This document shows positions 1-7,017 of a DNA stretch of 19,167 nt, piece by piece (within the stretch, counting starts at the first letter, position 1; each line of letters begins with the position of its first letter). The stretch is from positions 1 through 19,167 of the forward strand of contig AQVQ01000004.1 in assembly GCA_000375685.1 (NCBI GenBank). The letters are read 5' to 3'. The translations under genes were made by a program, and so were the position numbers. This DNA comes from a crenarchaeote SCGC AAA261-N23 (GTDB lineage Archaea; Thermoproteota; Thermoprotei; Gearchaeales; Gearchaeaceae). The notes beneath the pieces are model-generated. The model was not told the DNA's origin. It did not search any database and saw only the letters and a list, made by a program, of their open reading frames with translations.

Positions 1-34
1 CTTTAATTTTTAATCTTATTTAAATATTCCAGAC

Positions 35-1183
35 TTAATTAAAGAATTTAACTAAATTATGAGATATATATATACATGCAGGATCGGATTCTAAAGGATC
101 ATTGGTATTTGCATAAGCTCTTGCTCTTGAACCACCACATACATACTTGAAAATGCAACTTCCGCATTTCCCTTTAAATTCTCTTCTTCGAATTCTATTT
201 AAAAGCTCGTTTTCACGATAAACTTTAATGAGATTGGCTTTCTTTATATTTCCAAGTCTAATAGGCAAAAACCCTCCTGGATATATGGAACCATCATGAG
301 CTATGAACAATATTCCGTCACCGTCTAATGTTCCTTTTGAATATATGGTAGTTTTACTCGAAGGCATGCCTTCTAATTTAATCAGCTCATCTTTTAATCT
401 ATTATAAAGATCATCATGAAATTCAATTCCAACCATCCTTTCGTAATAGATTCTTCTTATAAATGGCGCTTCCACTGTTCTTACCGCTAGTCCATATCTA
501 GAACAATCGAAAATTAATTGTGCTATAGCTTCAAATTTCCTTGGTTCTAAATCAAGAAATTTATTAGCTCTACCTGTAACTATTATGAAAAATACTTCCC
601 AAACATCAACATTCAAATTCTTGATTAAATGGAAAATCTTGGGAAAATCCTCAAAATTTAAGGACATAACAACGCTATTAACTTGAACCCTTATTCCATT
701 CTTGACAAGCTCTTTAATAATACTTATTGTTCTATAAAAAACTCCTTGCCCTTGCCTAATGAAATCATGGGTTTTAGGAATAGCTCCATCTAGGCTTATT
801 GATACACTTGATACACCTAGTTCTTTAATTTTCTTAATAGCTTCAGCATTAAGATTTTCACTTACAGCTGGAGATAGAGCACATAACATTCCTAGGCTTT
901 TAGCATAATCAATAAGTTCGAATATATCATCTCTCATTAAAGGATCTCCTCCAGTGAAAACAATCATAGGAGGTTTTGGATCGAAAGAAGAAATAATTTC
1001 TAACATTTTCTTAGCTTCATCCGTATTCAATTCATTAGGAGACCTATGATAAATAGCATTCGCTCTACAATGAACGCATCTTAAAGGACAAGCCATCGTT
1101 GTTTCCCAGAATAGTAAAGTAGGTTTCTTATCGAAAAGATGATGAGGTTCCTTTAGGTCAACGATGTTTTCAAATTGAACCAT
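35..1183 (-). CDS. Radical SAM/SPASM domain protein
   Basis: This is a cytoplasmic radical S-adenosylmethionine enzyme. The N-terminal CxxxCxxC cluster motif is at C32, C36 and C39, which would bind the SAM-cleaving 4Fe-4S cluster, and a GGDP SAM-contact motif is at residues 78-81. The C-terminal SPASM-type cysteines are C340, C343, C349 and C370, suggesting one more iron-sulfur cluster. The length (382 aa) is usual for stand-alone radical SAM/SPASM proteins of the kind related to heme-modifying and peptide-modifying enzymes (TIGR04053/AhbD-like). The substrate cannot be read from the sequence: no small precursor peptide and no heme gene sits beside it, so heme modification, peptide modification or something else all remain open. 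The chosen ATG follows an A/T-rich stretch; a TATA-like TTTATAAATTT lies only about 6 bp upstream, too close for a leaderless start, so the promoter is more likely the A-rich run at about 1213-1230. The gene appears to be monocistronic. Confidence 0.9.
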   Translation of the reverse strand: MVQFENIVDLKEPHHLFDKKPTLLFWETTMACPLRCVHCRANAIYHRSPNELNTDEAKKMLEIISSFDPKPPMIVFTGGDPLMRDDIFELIDYAKSLGMLCALSPAVSENLNAEAIKKIKELGVSSVSISLDGAIPKTHDFIRQGQGVFYRTISIIKELVKNGIRVQVNSVVMSLNFEDFPKIFHLIKNLNVDVWEVFFIIVTGRANKFLDLEPRKFEAIAQLIFDCSRYGLAVRTVEAPFIRRIYYERMVGIEFHDDLYNRLKDELIKLEGMPSSKTTIYSKGTLDGDGILFIAHDGSIYPGGFLPIRLGNIKKANLIKVYRENELLNRIRRREFKGKCGSCIFKYVCGGSRARAYANTNDPLESDPACIYISHNLVKFFN

Positions 1184-1301
1184 TGATTAAATTTATAAAA
1201 TGTTCTTACACTTAAGTTTTTTATTTATTTAATCTTTCTAAAATACTTACTATTTCTTTAATTCCTTACGGTTTAAAATCAGAAAAATTTACTTATTGTA
1301 A

Positions 1302-1826
1302 CTATTGCTTTTTTGCCTCTAATTTCATCAAATCTGATGAGGCAATATCGTATATTTTGTCAAGGTCTTTGTCCCATTCCTCTTTGAACCATTCTTTAAT
1401 CCTATTTAAAATACTCCTACTTACGAGAATTACATCATGCAATACTTCGTTCTTATTTTTATACTTAGAGAAATCAGGGTCAAATCCATTATATTGATAA
1501 TCATGTAAAAGGAAAGCTATATTCGTTATGTTCTCAATTTCTATATAGCCTAACCTAACTAAATCTATTGAAATTCCTTTTAGAGAACGTGTTGGAGCAT
1601 TATAACCTTTCTTTATATACCAATCAGAAGATAGCTTATCCAAGTTTTTAGTGACCAACGCTGATAGAAGAGCTTTGACTGCACTAAAAACTTTGCCTGC
1701 AGAGTTCCTACTTCTACCTGCTATCCACATATTTATAGCTATGTCTAAATCGTCTAAAGTTTCTATAATTCTAGTTCTTATGTAAGCCTTTTTGTCAATC
1801 TTCGGTGAAATTAACTTTTCTTCCAT
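1302..1826 (-). CDS. PaREP1-like (HEPN-related) helical protein
   Basis: A 174-aa, mainly helical, probably soluble protein. Residues 20-60 form an amphipathic pair of helices with the pattern seen in archaeal PaREP1/PaREP8 proteins (A-G-R, S/A-rich, then AVKALLSAL at 49-57). Residues 103-116 carry the A-x-x-LH-x-Y-x-Y-x-G stretch typical of the second half of that family (LLHDYQYNG at 106-114). PaREP1 proteins are distant HEPN-fold relatives found in multiple copies in hyperthermophilic crenarchaea; their function is unknown and RNase activity is only proposed. The classical HEPN R-x4-6-H catalytic motif is not evident here. The ATG start is supported by a TATA-like box at 1849-1856, the right distance for leaderless transcription. 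It could instead be another helical-bundle family. Confidence 0.6.
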   Translation of the reverse strand: MEEKLISPKIDKKAYIRTRIIETLDDLDIAINMWIAGRSRNSAGKVFSAVKALLSALVTKNLDKLSSDWYIKKGYNAPTRSLKGISIDLVRLGYIEIENITNIAFLLHDYQYNGFDPDFSKYKNKNEVLHDVILVSRSILNRIKEWFKEEWDKDLDKIYDIASSDLMKLEAKKQ

Positions 1827-1848
1827 ATATTCTTATTCTCATAACCAG

Positions 1849-1856
1849 CTTATAGT
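1849..1856 (-). promoter_or_regulatory. TATA box for the PaREP1-like gene
   Basis: On the reverse strand this reads ACTATAAGC-like, centred about 27 bp before the ATG at 1826. That spacing predicts a transcript starting at or next to the start codon (leaderless). Confidence 0.45.
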
Positions 1857-2007
1857 GTTTCCCATAAATATAGCAAGTTAGCTATTAATGTACAATTTAA
1901 TTTGCTCTTTACTTATCTGAAATAGTGAGGTTTTACTTTTTTAAATAGTTCTAGGTTCCTAGCATCGATTCGGGGCTACATGTTTCATTTACTAAGCATC
2001 GGAAGAA

Positions 2008-2229
2008 TCAGAGCTTCCTCATTTGACTTGGTTTCAACAAAAAGAATTTTAAAAAGTAATGCTGAACGCTACCCTTCTTAAGTTCAATTACAACACAATC
2101 CAGCTTAGAAGAAGCTTTACTGAAATTCCTAACATATCTTTCTTCTCATTATTTAAGTTTATCCATCTCTGCCATTAATGACAGAGCTTTTAATTGATGT
2201 AAACCAAAGATAGCTTTTAAAATATAAGC
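2008..2229 (-). pseudogene. Decayed ORF remnant, family unknown
   Basis: The 501-bp gap before the OsmC-like gene (1827-2327) contains no intact gene, but one reverse frame from 2229 reads as protein-like text for 73 codons with two adjacent stops after codon 26. The first part reads ILKAIFGLHQLKALSLMAEM and the second includes SKLDCVVIELKKGSVQHYF, then runs to a TGA at 2008-2010. The amphipathic character and lack of low-complexity bias suggest a gene fragment, possibly of a transposase or other mobile-element gene, but I do not recognise the family and no terminal inverted repeats are visible. Confidence 0.35.
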
Positions 2230-2291
2230 CTTAGGCTAAAGAGGATAGACATACTTGTTAAGTTTCTTTAAGGAATATTATACTACAAATC

Positions 2292-2302
2292 CTTATATAT
2301 AA
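2292..2302 (+). promoter_or_regulatory. TATA box of the OsmC-MFS operon
   Basis: CTTATATATAA is centred about 31 bp before the ATG at 2328. The expected transcript starts at about 2323, giving a leader of only a few bases. Confidence 0.6.
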
Positions 2303-2327
2303 CGCTGTTATATGGCATTATTTAAAT

Positions 2328-2873
2328 ATGGAACAGCGAAAAACAATAAAGAAATCTTCTGCACTGGAATATCCTAATAAAGATACATTAAAGAAAGTTA
2401 TAGAAAAAATTGCTAATGGAGATACTCAATTAATAGAAAGCTTAGGCAAGGTTGATGCTCACTTATTTTGGACAGGAGGATTTAGAGTTAAAGGCTTTTG
2501 TAAAACTTATGAGGTATCATTTGACATGCCTTCTATAGTTGGAGGCTCTGATGCATATCCAGGTCCTGGACCTACACTTATGGCTTCTCTAGGTGCTTGT
2601 CTAGTAATCGGTATTGTGTATAATTCAGCAATAAGAGATATTAAAATTTACAAGCTTTCTGTAAGCGTTAGTGGTGTCAAAGGTGATCCTAAAACTTTTT
2701 ACACAGGATCAGGGGGTAATCCTGGTTACGAAAATATTCATGTTATATTCTATGTGGATACAGATGCTTCAGAAGATGTAATAAGAGATATTATTGAACA
2801 TTCTATCAAGACTTCACCAGTTGCTTCATCTCTCAAATCTAAGATAACGTATGAGCTTAAGCTATTAGCATGA
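2328..2873 (+). CDS. OsmC-like protein with a single active-site cysteine
   Basis: OsmC/Ohr-fold protein of 181 aa, about 40 residues longer at the N-terminus than typical OsmC. The family signature GGSDAYPGPGPTLMASLGAC spans residues 72-91, placing C91 where OsmC/Ohr proteins carry the peroxidatic cysteine. The second conserved cysteine, normally in a C-P-V-S-x-x-L motif, is replaced by serine here (SPVASSL at 163-169); another cysteine, C58, lies in the N-terminal region. Known two-cysteine members reduce organic hydroperoxides; with only one of the pair, this copy may use a different resolving thiol or bind small molecules rather than reduce peroxides. It is first in an operon with the transporter below: its TGA overlaps the downstream ATG by 4 bp (ATGA), implying translational coupling. 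The start is supported by the TATA box at 2292-2302. Confidence 0.85.
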   Translation: MEQRKTIKKSSALEYPNKDTLKKVIEKIANGDTQLIESLGKVDAHLFWTGGFRVKGFCKTYEVSFDMPSIVGGSDAYPGPGPTLMASLGACLVIGIVYNSAIRDIKIYKLSVSVSGVKGDPKTFYTGSGGNPGYENIHVIFYVDTDASEDVIRDIIEHSIKTSPVASSLKSKITYELKLLA

Positions 2874-4153
2874 TACAAAATTTAACAACGAAATCTGATC
2901 TTGTAAAGGTTTCTATAGGAGCTAATATAGGAACAATAATTGAATGGTATGATTTTTTTATATATGGATATACCGCTATAATAGTCTTTCCAGCACTATT
3001 CTTTAGATTTCTAGATCCATATCTATCCTATTTATTATCACTAATAACGTTTACACTAGGTTTCATAGGAAGGCCAGTCGGATCACTGCTATTCGGCTTT
3101 GTAGGTGATAAACTTGGGAGAAAGTCCTCCCTTTCATATGATCTTCTATTCATGGGTATCGGAACTTTAGCTATAGGCCTCTTACCAGGCTACAATATAT
3201 TAGGTATATTTGCACCAATACTTCTTACAATATTCAGATTCTTTCAAGGTATTGGGTTAGGAGGCGAATGGGGAAATGCTGTGGCTTGGATTGGCGAGCA
3301 TGCATTTAAAGGATACAGAGGCTTTTGGGTTTCATGGGTTCAGCAAGGTGTTCCCTTAGGTTTAATAGCAGCAACAAGCATCGCAGGATTATTGATCTCC
3401 TTAGGGATTTATGATACTATTGGATGGAGAATAAGCTTTATCATTGGAGGCGTGACAGCATTGATTGGCATAATAATAAGAATGATATTATTGGAAAGCC
3501 CTCTATTTAAAAGGTATTTTGAGAAAGGCCAAGTACTTAAAAATCCAGTAACCCATGCCTTCAGAAAAAATTGGAAAGATCTATTATTGGGTGTCGTTAT
3601 ATGGGGTCCTAACGGAGCTACATTCTTCATGTATTCGATATATTCAATTAGTTACTTAGATTTACTTGGAATCGGTAGAGGAATATCTTTCACGACCCTA
3701 ACCATTTCTGCTATCTTTATGAGCTTTTTTATAGTGTTATTTGCCATATTAAGTGATAAAATTGGAAGAAGAAAACTATTGATTTTAACATTAATAATAG
3801 GTATACCAGTAAGTATAATTTATCCTCTTCTATTTATCATAAAGGATTTCTGGACAATATTATTAGGACAAGTGCTGCTGGTAGCGGTCTTCTCAGCATA
3901 CTATGTAGCAATGGCTCCATATCTTGTGGAAATCTTTGACACAAAAATAAGAGCCACAGCGATAGGGTTTATATGTGGAACTGGATCAGTAATAGGAGGA
4001 GGTTTAACACCTGTAATAGCTACAGTAATATTAGCTGGGAATCCTCTTAGATGGCAGACAATACCGATAGTGCTATCTTTATATTATATACCAGCCTTAA
4101 TAGCCTTAATAACAAGGTATAAAGAAAGCTCCTATAAGCTAGAACTAAGTTAG
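2870..4153 (+). CDS. MFS transporter, metabolite:H+ symporter (MHS) type
   Basis: An integral membrane secondary transporter of 427 aa, near the family norm, with 12 predicted membrane helices. The N-terminus GANIGTIIEWYDFFIYGY (17-34) is the hallmark of the MHS branch (KgtP/ProP/ShiA-like). The inter-helix 2-3 loop motif GFVGDKLGRK is at 76-85, the RFFQGIGLGGEWGNAV stretch at 123-138, and the pseudo-symmetric DKIGRRK loop at 296-302. Relatives import organic acids, osmolytes or aromatic compounds with protons; the substrate here is unknown. It is the second gene of the operon, overlapping the OsmC-like gene by 4 bp, so the two are probably made together, hinting at uptake of a compound linked to thiol or redox chemistry (inference). 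Confidence 0.92.
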   Translation: MIQNLTTKSDLVKVSIGANIGTIIEWYDFFIYGYTAIIVFPALFFRFLDPYLSYLLSLITFTLGFIGRPVGSLLFGFVGDKLGRKSSLSYDLLFMGIGTLAIGLLPGYNILGIFAPILLTIFRFFQGIGLGGEWGNAVAWIGEHAFKGYRGFWVSWVQQGVPLGLIAATSIAGLLISLGIYDTIGWRISFIIGGVTALIGIIIRMILLESPLFKRYFEKGQVLKNPVTHAFRKNWKDLLLGVVIWGPNGATFFMYSIYSISYLDLLGIGRGISFTTLTISAIFMSFFIVLFAILSDKIGRRKLLILTLIIGIPVSIIYPLLFIIKDFWTILLGQVLLVAVFSAYYVAMAPYLVEIFDTKIRATAIGFICGTGSVIGGGLTPVIATVILAGNPLRWQTIPIVLSLYYIPALIALITRYKESSYKLELS

Positions 4154-4390
4154 TATACAATAAGATTTTATAGTAAATTTTAATAAATAAAGATTAAAAA
4201 TTAAGCAAAATTATAAGGATATAAAAGAGGAATTTGTGTATATAAAAAATGATAAAATTACTCTTGATTAAATCTTAATGGTTTATATAATTAAAAAATG
4301 GAAGATTTAGTAATTAATGCAAGTTATATCTTTACAAGAACTTATATAAACAAAATTAACTTTATTTACTTTCTAAAACTATTCAATCTT

Positions 4391-4648
4391 GTAAGTGAAC
4401 TAATAAGAGCTAGCAAAGAAGTTAAGAAAAAGTTAGTAAAGTTGCTACAGAAATCTAACAGTAAAATGGAGAGAAAGTAAGCTTAAATTATGCTATTGGC
4501 TTGTTAATAGATTTCTATTACAATAATAATAATGAAAAGCTCTCAATTATTAATTTCTCTTTTATGTTCTATGAAGAACTTAGGAGAAGATCTTGGAAAG
4601 TCTATAAGAGAAGATGAGAGCAATAATCGATACAGGACTATTGGTTGA
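4391..4648 (+). pseudogene. Broken vapB antitoxin (copy of 5952-6209)
   Basis: Degenerate paralogue of the intact antitoxin at 5952-6209. The start codon is GTA at 4391 where the intact copy has ATG. The next residues read VSELIRASKEVKKKLVKL, nearly identical to the intact protein (MSELIRVSKEVKKKLVKL). A single-base deletion then shifts the frame and runs into a stop by 4480; further on a compensating insertion restores register with the intact copy. The 60-codon frame that opens at 4298 merely reads into this remnant from non-homologous upstream sequence and is unlikely to be a gene. Confidence 0.8.
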
Positions 4649-4765
4649 AATGTTTGAAGGATGAAATATAGGAAAGAAACTATTGTAGCTTATAGTTAAC
4701 GATAAAATAGAACCTATGATTACAGATATAGCATTAATCAAATTAACCTAATTTATCATATTATG
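4614..4765 (+). pseudogene. Broken vapC PIN toxin (copy of 6175-6570)
   Basis: The ATG and first residues MRAIIDTGLL are preserved exactly as in the intact toxin at 6175, including the first catalytic aspartate (D6). Reading on, in-frame TGA, TAG and TAA codons appear where the intact copy has sense codons, and the 3' half is absent or unrecognisable after about 4765. It overlaps the end of the broken antitoxin, as in the intact pair. It cannot make a PIN domain. About 240 bp further, up to 5023, I see no gene. Confidence 0.8.
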
Positions 4766-5023
4766 CTTCACTATGTGGATTGTAATCAAAAGTAGCAAAT
4801 CTAATTCTTCAATAGTCCATTCATAATCGTTATAGGTATTTTAGGAGAAGGGAATGGATTATTAAACATTTAAGAATTGCTGAATAAACGATACGGAATT
4901 AGTGGAAAAAGTTAAATGATATAGTACCCCCTTATCATTAAACTATTACATTTCATGTTACAACTTCACAAGATTTATCAAAGTTTTTATTTTAGTCTTA
5001 TAACTTTTTTATAAACTGCTGGG

Positions 5024-5032
5024 TTTATATAT
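5024..5032 (+). promoter_or_regulatory. TATA box of the vapBC pair at 5055
   Basis: TTTATATAT is centred about 27 bp before the GTG at 5055, predicting a transcript that begins exactly at the start codon. This decides the GTG start. Confidence 0.6.
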
Positions 5033-5054
5033 CGGTTTACTTAAAAGTAATCTT

Positions 5055-5285
5055 GTGTCCGTTGTAAGTGTTAAGGTTAAAAGGGAAATTAAAGAAAAGA
5101 TGCTTAAGTATAAAGAAAAGTTAAATTGGGCAGAAGAAATTAGGAAATTTATTGAAATGAAGATCAGGGAGATCGAGGCAGAGGAAAACATTAAAAGAGT
5201 TCGTGAGGTTCTTTCAAAAATAGAATTCCATGCACTAAAAGGTTCTTCGGTTGAGATGATAAGGCAAGACCGTGATGGTCATTGA
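5055..5285 (+). CDS. vapB: VapB-type antitoxin
   Basis: Small (76 aa), highly charged, helical protein of the Sulfolobus VapB type. The N-terminus SVVSVKVKREIKEKM forms a beta strand plus helix of the ribbon-helix-helix kind, expected to bind the operator as a dimer. The middle is charged helix (EIRKFIEMKIREIEAEE), and the C-terminal tail, ending in MIRQDRDGH, matches the usual toxin-wrapping end (consensus xIRxDRDxH). The GTG start is set by the TATA box at 5024-5032. It overlaps the downstream PIN gene by 14 bp, standard for a vapBC operon, and would neutralise that RNase and repress the shared promoter. Confidence 0.88.
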   Translation: MSVVSVKVKREIKEKMLKYKEKLNWAEEIRKFIEMKIREIEAEENIKRVREVLSKIEFHALKGSSVEMIRQDRDGH

Positions 5286-5676
5286 TGCATCTATATTAGC
5301 TAGTTTTCTCCGAAAAGAGTCAGGCTGGGAAATCATAGTAAATTATATGAAAAATGTTATATCTGTAGATCTTATAGTTAAAGAAGTTAGTAACGTGCTT
5401 TGGAAAGATTATTATGTTAGAAAAAGTGTAGATAAAAATACAGTATTTGAGCTCTATCGTTTAATGAAATCTTTATTAGGAGTAAATATTCTATTGGAGG
5501 ATGAAGAAAAGTATCTCGATGATGCCTTTGAAATAGCTACATTGACAGGAGTATCGATATATGATGCTCTTTATATTGCGCAAGCAAAGAAAAATAAGTT
5601 ACCATTGATTACGTTAGATATGAAGCAAAAAGAAGCTGCTGAAAAAGTAGGTGTTAAAGTAATTTATCCTGTGTAA
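5272..5676 (+). CDS. vapC: VapC-type PIN-domain RNase toxin
   Basis: PIN-domain endoribonuclease of 134 aa, full length for VapC. All four expected acidic residues are visible: D5 (VIDAS), E38 (VKEVSNVL), D98 (SIYDALYIA) and D116 (LITLDMK), which coordinate Mg2+ or Mn2+ for RNA cleavage. The start is either GTG 5272 or ATG 5275; the latter gives the more typical MVIDA start. It overlaps the antitoxin by 11-14 bp. The target RNA cannot be inferred. The gap that follows (5677-5951) holds no gene, but its end (5908-5944) is the promoter segment duplicated at 4347. Confidence 0.93.
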   Translation: MMVIDASILASFLRKESGWEIIVNYMKNVISVDLIVKEVSNVLWKDYYVRKSVDKNTVFELYRLMKSLLGVNILLEDEEKYLDDAFEIATLTGVSIYDALYIAQAKKNKLPLITLDMKQKEAAEKVGVKVIYPV

Positions 5677-5918
5677 TGTTTCCATTTATTAGCTTTATAA
5701 ATTCTAATTGCCTTTAAATATTGGACACAAAAATCATACTAAGAGTAAACTTTAGAGTCTTATTTATCTAAGCTTAAAAATAGAAGTTGATCAATTTTTT
5801 ATCCTACATCAACAAGCGAATGCTAGCTTCAGCCTATATTGTGTAAAATTAGAGAAAATATTAGAAGATAGGGGATTGATTACTCAACACCTTTTACATT
5901 AATTTAGTAAACAAAATT

Positions 5919-5929
5919 AACTTTATTTA
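5919..5929 (+). promoter_or_regulatory. Probable promoter of vapBC at 5952, conserved in the broken copy
   Basis: AACTTTATTTA is centred about 28 bp before the ATG at 5952. It is a weak TATA box, but it lies inside the 37 bp that are identical between the intact locus and its decayed duplicate, whereas flanking bases are not. Confidence 0.4.
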
Positions 5930-5951
5930 CTTTCTAAAACTATTTTATATC

Positions 5952-6209
5952 ATGAGCGAGCTGATAAGAGTAAGTAAAGAAGTTAAGAAGAAGTTAGTTA
6001 AATTGGCAGCAGAAATGCAACAAGAAAAGGGAGAAAAGATAAGTTTAAATTATGCTATTGACTTACTAATAGATTTCTATTACAATTATAGAAGGAAAAA
6101 TCCCCAATTATTAATTTCTCTTTTTGGCTCTGTTAAAGGATTAAGAGAAGAATTTGAGAAGTCTAGAAGAGAAGATGAGAGCAATAATCGATACAGGACT
6201 ATTGTTTGA
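5952..6209 (+). CDS. vapB: VapB-type antitoxin (intact copy of a duplicated pair)
   Basis: Antitoxin-like protein of 85 aa. It begins MSELIRVSKEVKKKLVKLAA, a basic strand-helix DNA-binding start, followed by helix (residues 30-47, NYAIDLLIDFYYNYRRK) and a charged tail that would bind the toxin. It ends inside the toxin gene: the overlap with the ATG at 6175 is 35 bp, which is long, so the last 11 or so antitoxin residues share sequence with the toxin N-terminus. The same arrangement is present in the decayed duplicate at 4391-4765, which supports both starts. No good Shine-Dalgarno is seen, consistent with a leaderless start. Confidence 0.85.
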   Translation: MSELIRVSKEVKKKLVKLAAEMQQEKGEKISLNYAIDLLIDFYYNYRRKNPQLLISLFGSVKGLREEFEKSRREDESNNRYRTIV

Positions 6210-6570
6210 AATTTTTGAAGGTTCAGAAACAGGTAAGAAACTACTTGATCTTATCATTAATGATAAAATAGAACCTATGATTACTGATGTAACGTTAATC
6301 GAATTGACTTACATTTTATGTAGAAAAAGCGGCATGGAAAAAGCTAAGGAGTTAGTTAAGAAGTTAATCGATTCAGGATACTTTACAGTAGCTAATTCCA
6401 CATCATTCTCTGATATAATTGCAGAAATAAAATGTAAGTTTCCCATTTCTTTTATTGATGCGTTTAATATAGGATCTGCTATAGGTTTGAAGGTTAATGC
6501 GTTATTCAGAAAAGAAAGAGAATTATTGAATATGAAAATAAACAATGTATTATTTATAGAAGATATTTAG
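6175..6570 (+). CDS. vapC: VapC-type PIN-domain RNase toxin
   Basis: PIN-domain protein of 131 aa from the ATG at 6175; a TTG at 6154 would add seven residues but the homology with the broken copy begins at the ATG. The first aspartate is D6 (AIIDTGLL), a glutamate E43 lies in the helix VTLIELTYIL, the third acid is D95 (SFIDAFNIG), and acidic residues around E114 in FRKERELL probably complete the site in place of the usual TFD motif. It is a member of the Sulfolobales VapC group with the EIFEGSETGKKL start. It is co-transcribed with and overlaps the antitoxin by 35 bp. Confidence 0.9.
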   Translation: MRAIIDTGLLFEIFEGSETGKKLLDLIINDKIEPMITDVTLIELTYILCRKSGMEKAKELVKKLIDSGYFTVANSTSFSDIIAEIKCKFPISFIDAFNIGSAIGLKVNALFRKERELLNMKINNVLFIEDI

Positions 6571-6619
6571 GTAACAGTGTTCATGGTGCAAAAGTTGTAA
6601 ATTTCAGTCCTGTCTTAGG

Positions 6620-6658
6620 CTAACATAATATTGCTGCAGTGTCTAGAATATTTTTTAT
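6620..6658 (-). pseudogene. Remnant start of a vapC toxin
   Basis: Directly overlapping the stop of the antitoxin remnant below, one frame reads KNILDTAAILC then TAG. This is the classical N-terminus of a PIN domain, with the first catalytic aspartate, and nothing recognisable follows. The expected ATG is ATA; an ancestral ATGA overlap turned into ATAA would lose the toxin start while leaving the antitoxin stop (TGA to TAA) intact. Confidence 0.65.
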
Positions 6659-6867
6659 CTTCCTCCATCTTCTCTAATTAATCTGGCAACTTCTTCATCT
6701 GATAATCTTAATTCTTTAGATAATCTTTCAGCGGACTTTCTAGCTTCCTCCTCTTCTCTTCTAGTGATCTCCTGCTCTAGGGCTTGTCTTAAAATCTCTG
6801 AATTGTATATTTTAGACTTTTCAAGAATTTCCTTTTTAACTTTCGTCGATACATTAACTCAGCTCAT
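6655..6867 (-). pseudogene. vapB antitoxin interrupted at codon 3
   Basis: From the ATG at 6867 the frame reads M-S-stop-VNVSTKVKKEILEKSKIYNSEILRQAL and continues without a further stop for 67 codons to ELRLSDEEVARLIREDGGR. The text is a clear Sulfolobales VapB: a strand-helix DNA-binding start and a C-terminal xIREDxxx toxin-binding tail. The in-frame TGA at codon 3 probably replaces a TGG. No ATG, GTG or TTG follows in frame near the start, so translation is likely lost. Its toxin partner is reduced to 12 codons. Confidence 0.75.
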
Positions 6868-6885
6868 ATTTTAAATTGTATAAAT

Positions 6886-6907
6886 TGTAGTAATACATTT
6901 TACTACA
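6886..6907. promoter_or_regulatory. Inverted repeat, probable antitoxin operator
   Basis: TGTAGTAA and TTACTACA form a perfect 8-bp inverted repeat around a 6-bp centre. It lies 19-40 bp upstream of the vapB remnant, next to a TATA-like GTTATAAC at about 6911-6918. Position and symmetry fit an autoregulatory operator for a ribbon-helix-helix antitoxin; the related half-site TTGTAGTTATAACAA is adjacent. Confidence 0.45.
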
Positions 6908-7017
6908 TTGTTATAACTACAAATAAGATATAATTTGATTAGATGAAAATTTTTCCAATTCATAGCTATTTCTTAAAGCAAGTTTAGTTTCAGGTATTTG
7001 GAGATTTTAGATTTAGC

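Larger units (their letters stand above)
4347..4765 (+). repeat. Diverged direct duplication of 5908-6326
   Basis: This block matches 5908-6326 at a constant offset of 1561 bp. It starts with 37 identical bases (4347-4383 and 5908-5944) in the promoter region. One single-base deletion is followed by one single-base insertion inside the antitoxin part, so the register is restored, and about 35 identical bases cover the toxin start near 4609-4645. Similarity fades after about 4765. An unrelated intact vapBC pair lies between the two copies. Confidence 0.85.

Noticed and set aside
1952..1982. tRNA-like or T-loop-like sequence (CATCGATTCGGGGCTACA)
   Set aside because: No GGTTCGAATCC T-arm, no acceptor stem and no anticodon arm can be paired around it.
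3409..3630. 73-codon reverse ORF inside the MFS gene
   Set aside because: It lies wholly opposite a clear membrane-transporter gene and has no promoter or recognisable sequence.
4298..4390. Start of a 60-codon ORF (MEDLVINASYIF...)
   Set aside because: Only its end matches the antitoxin, and that match begins at the lost start codon (4391); the upstream part is not homologous and is probably non-coding.
5009..5191. Reverse ORF over vapB at 5055
   Set aside because: Antisense shadow of an antitoxin whose start and TATA box fit well.
6309..6545. Reverse ORF over vapC at 6175
   Set aside because: Antisense shadow of a toxin gene confirmed by its duplicate.
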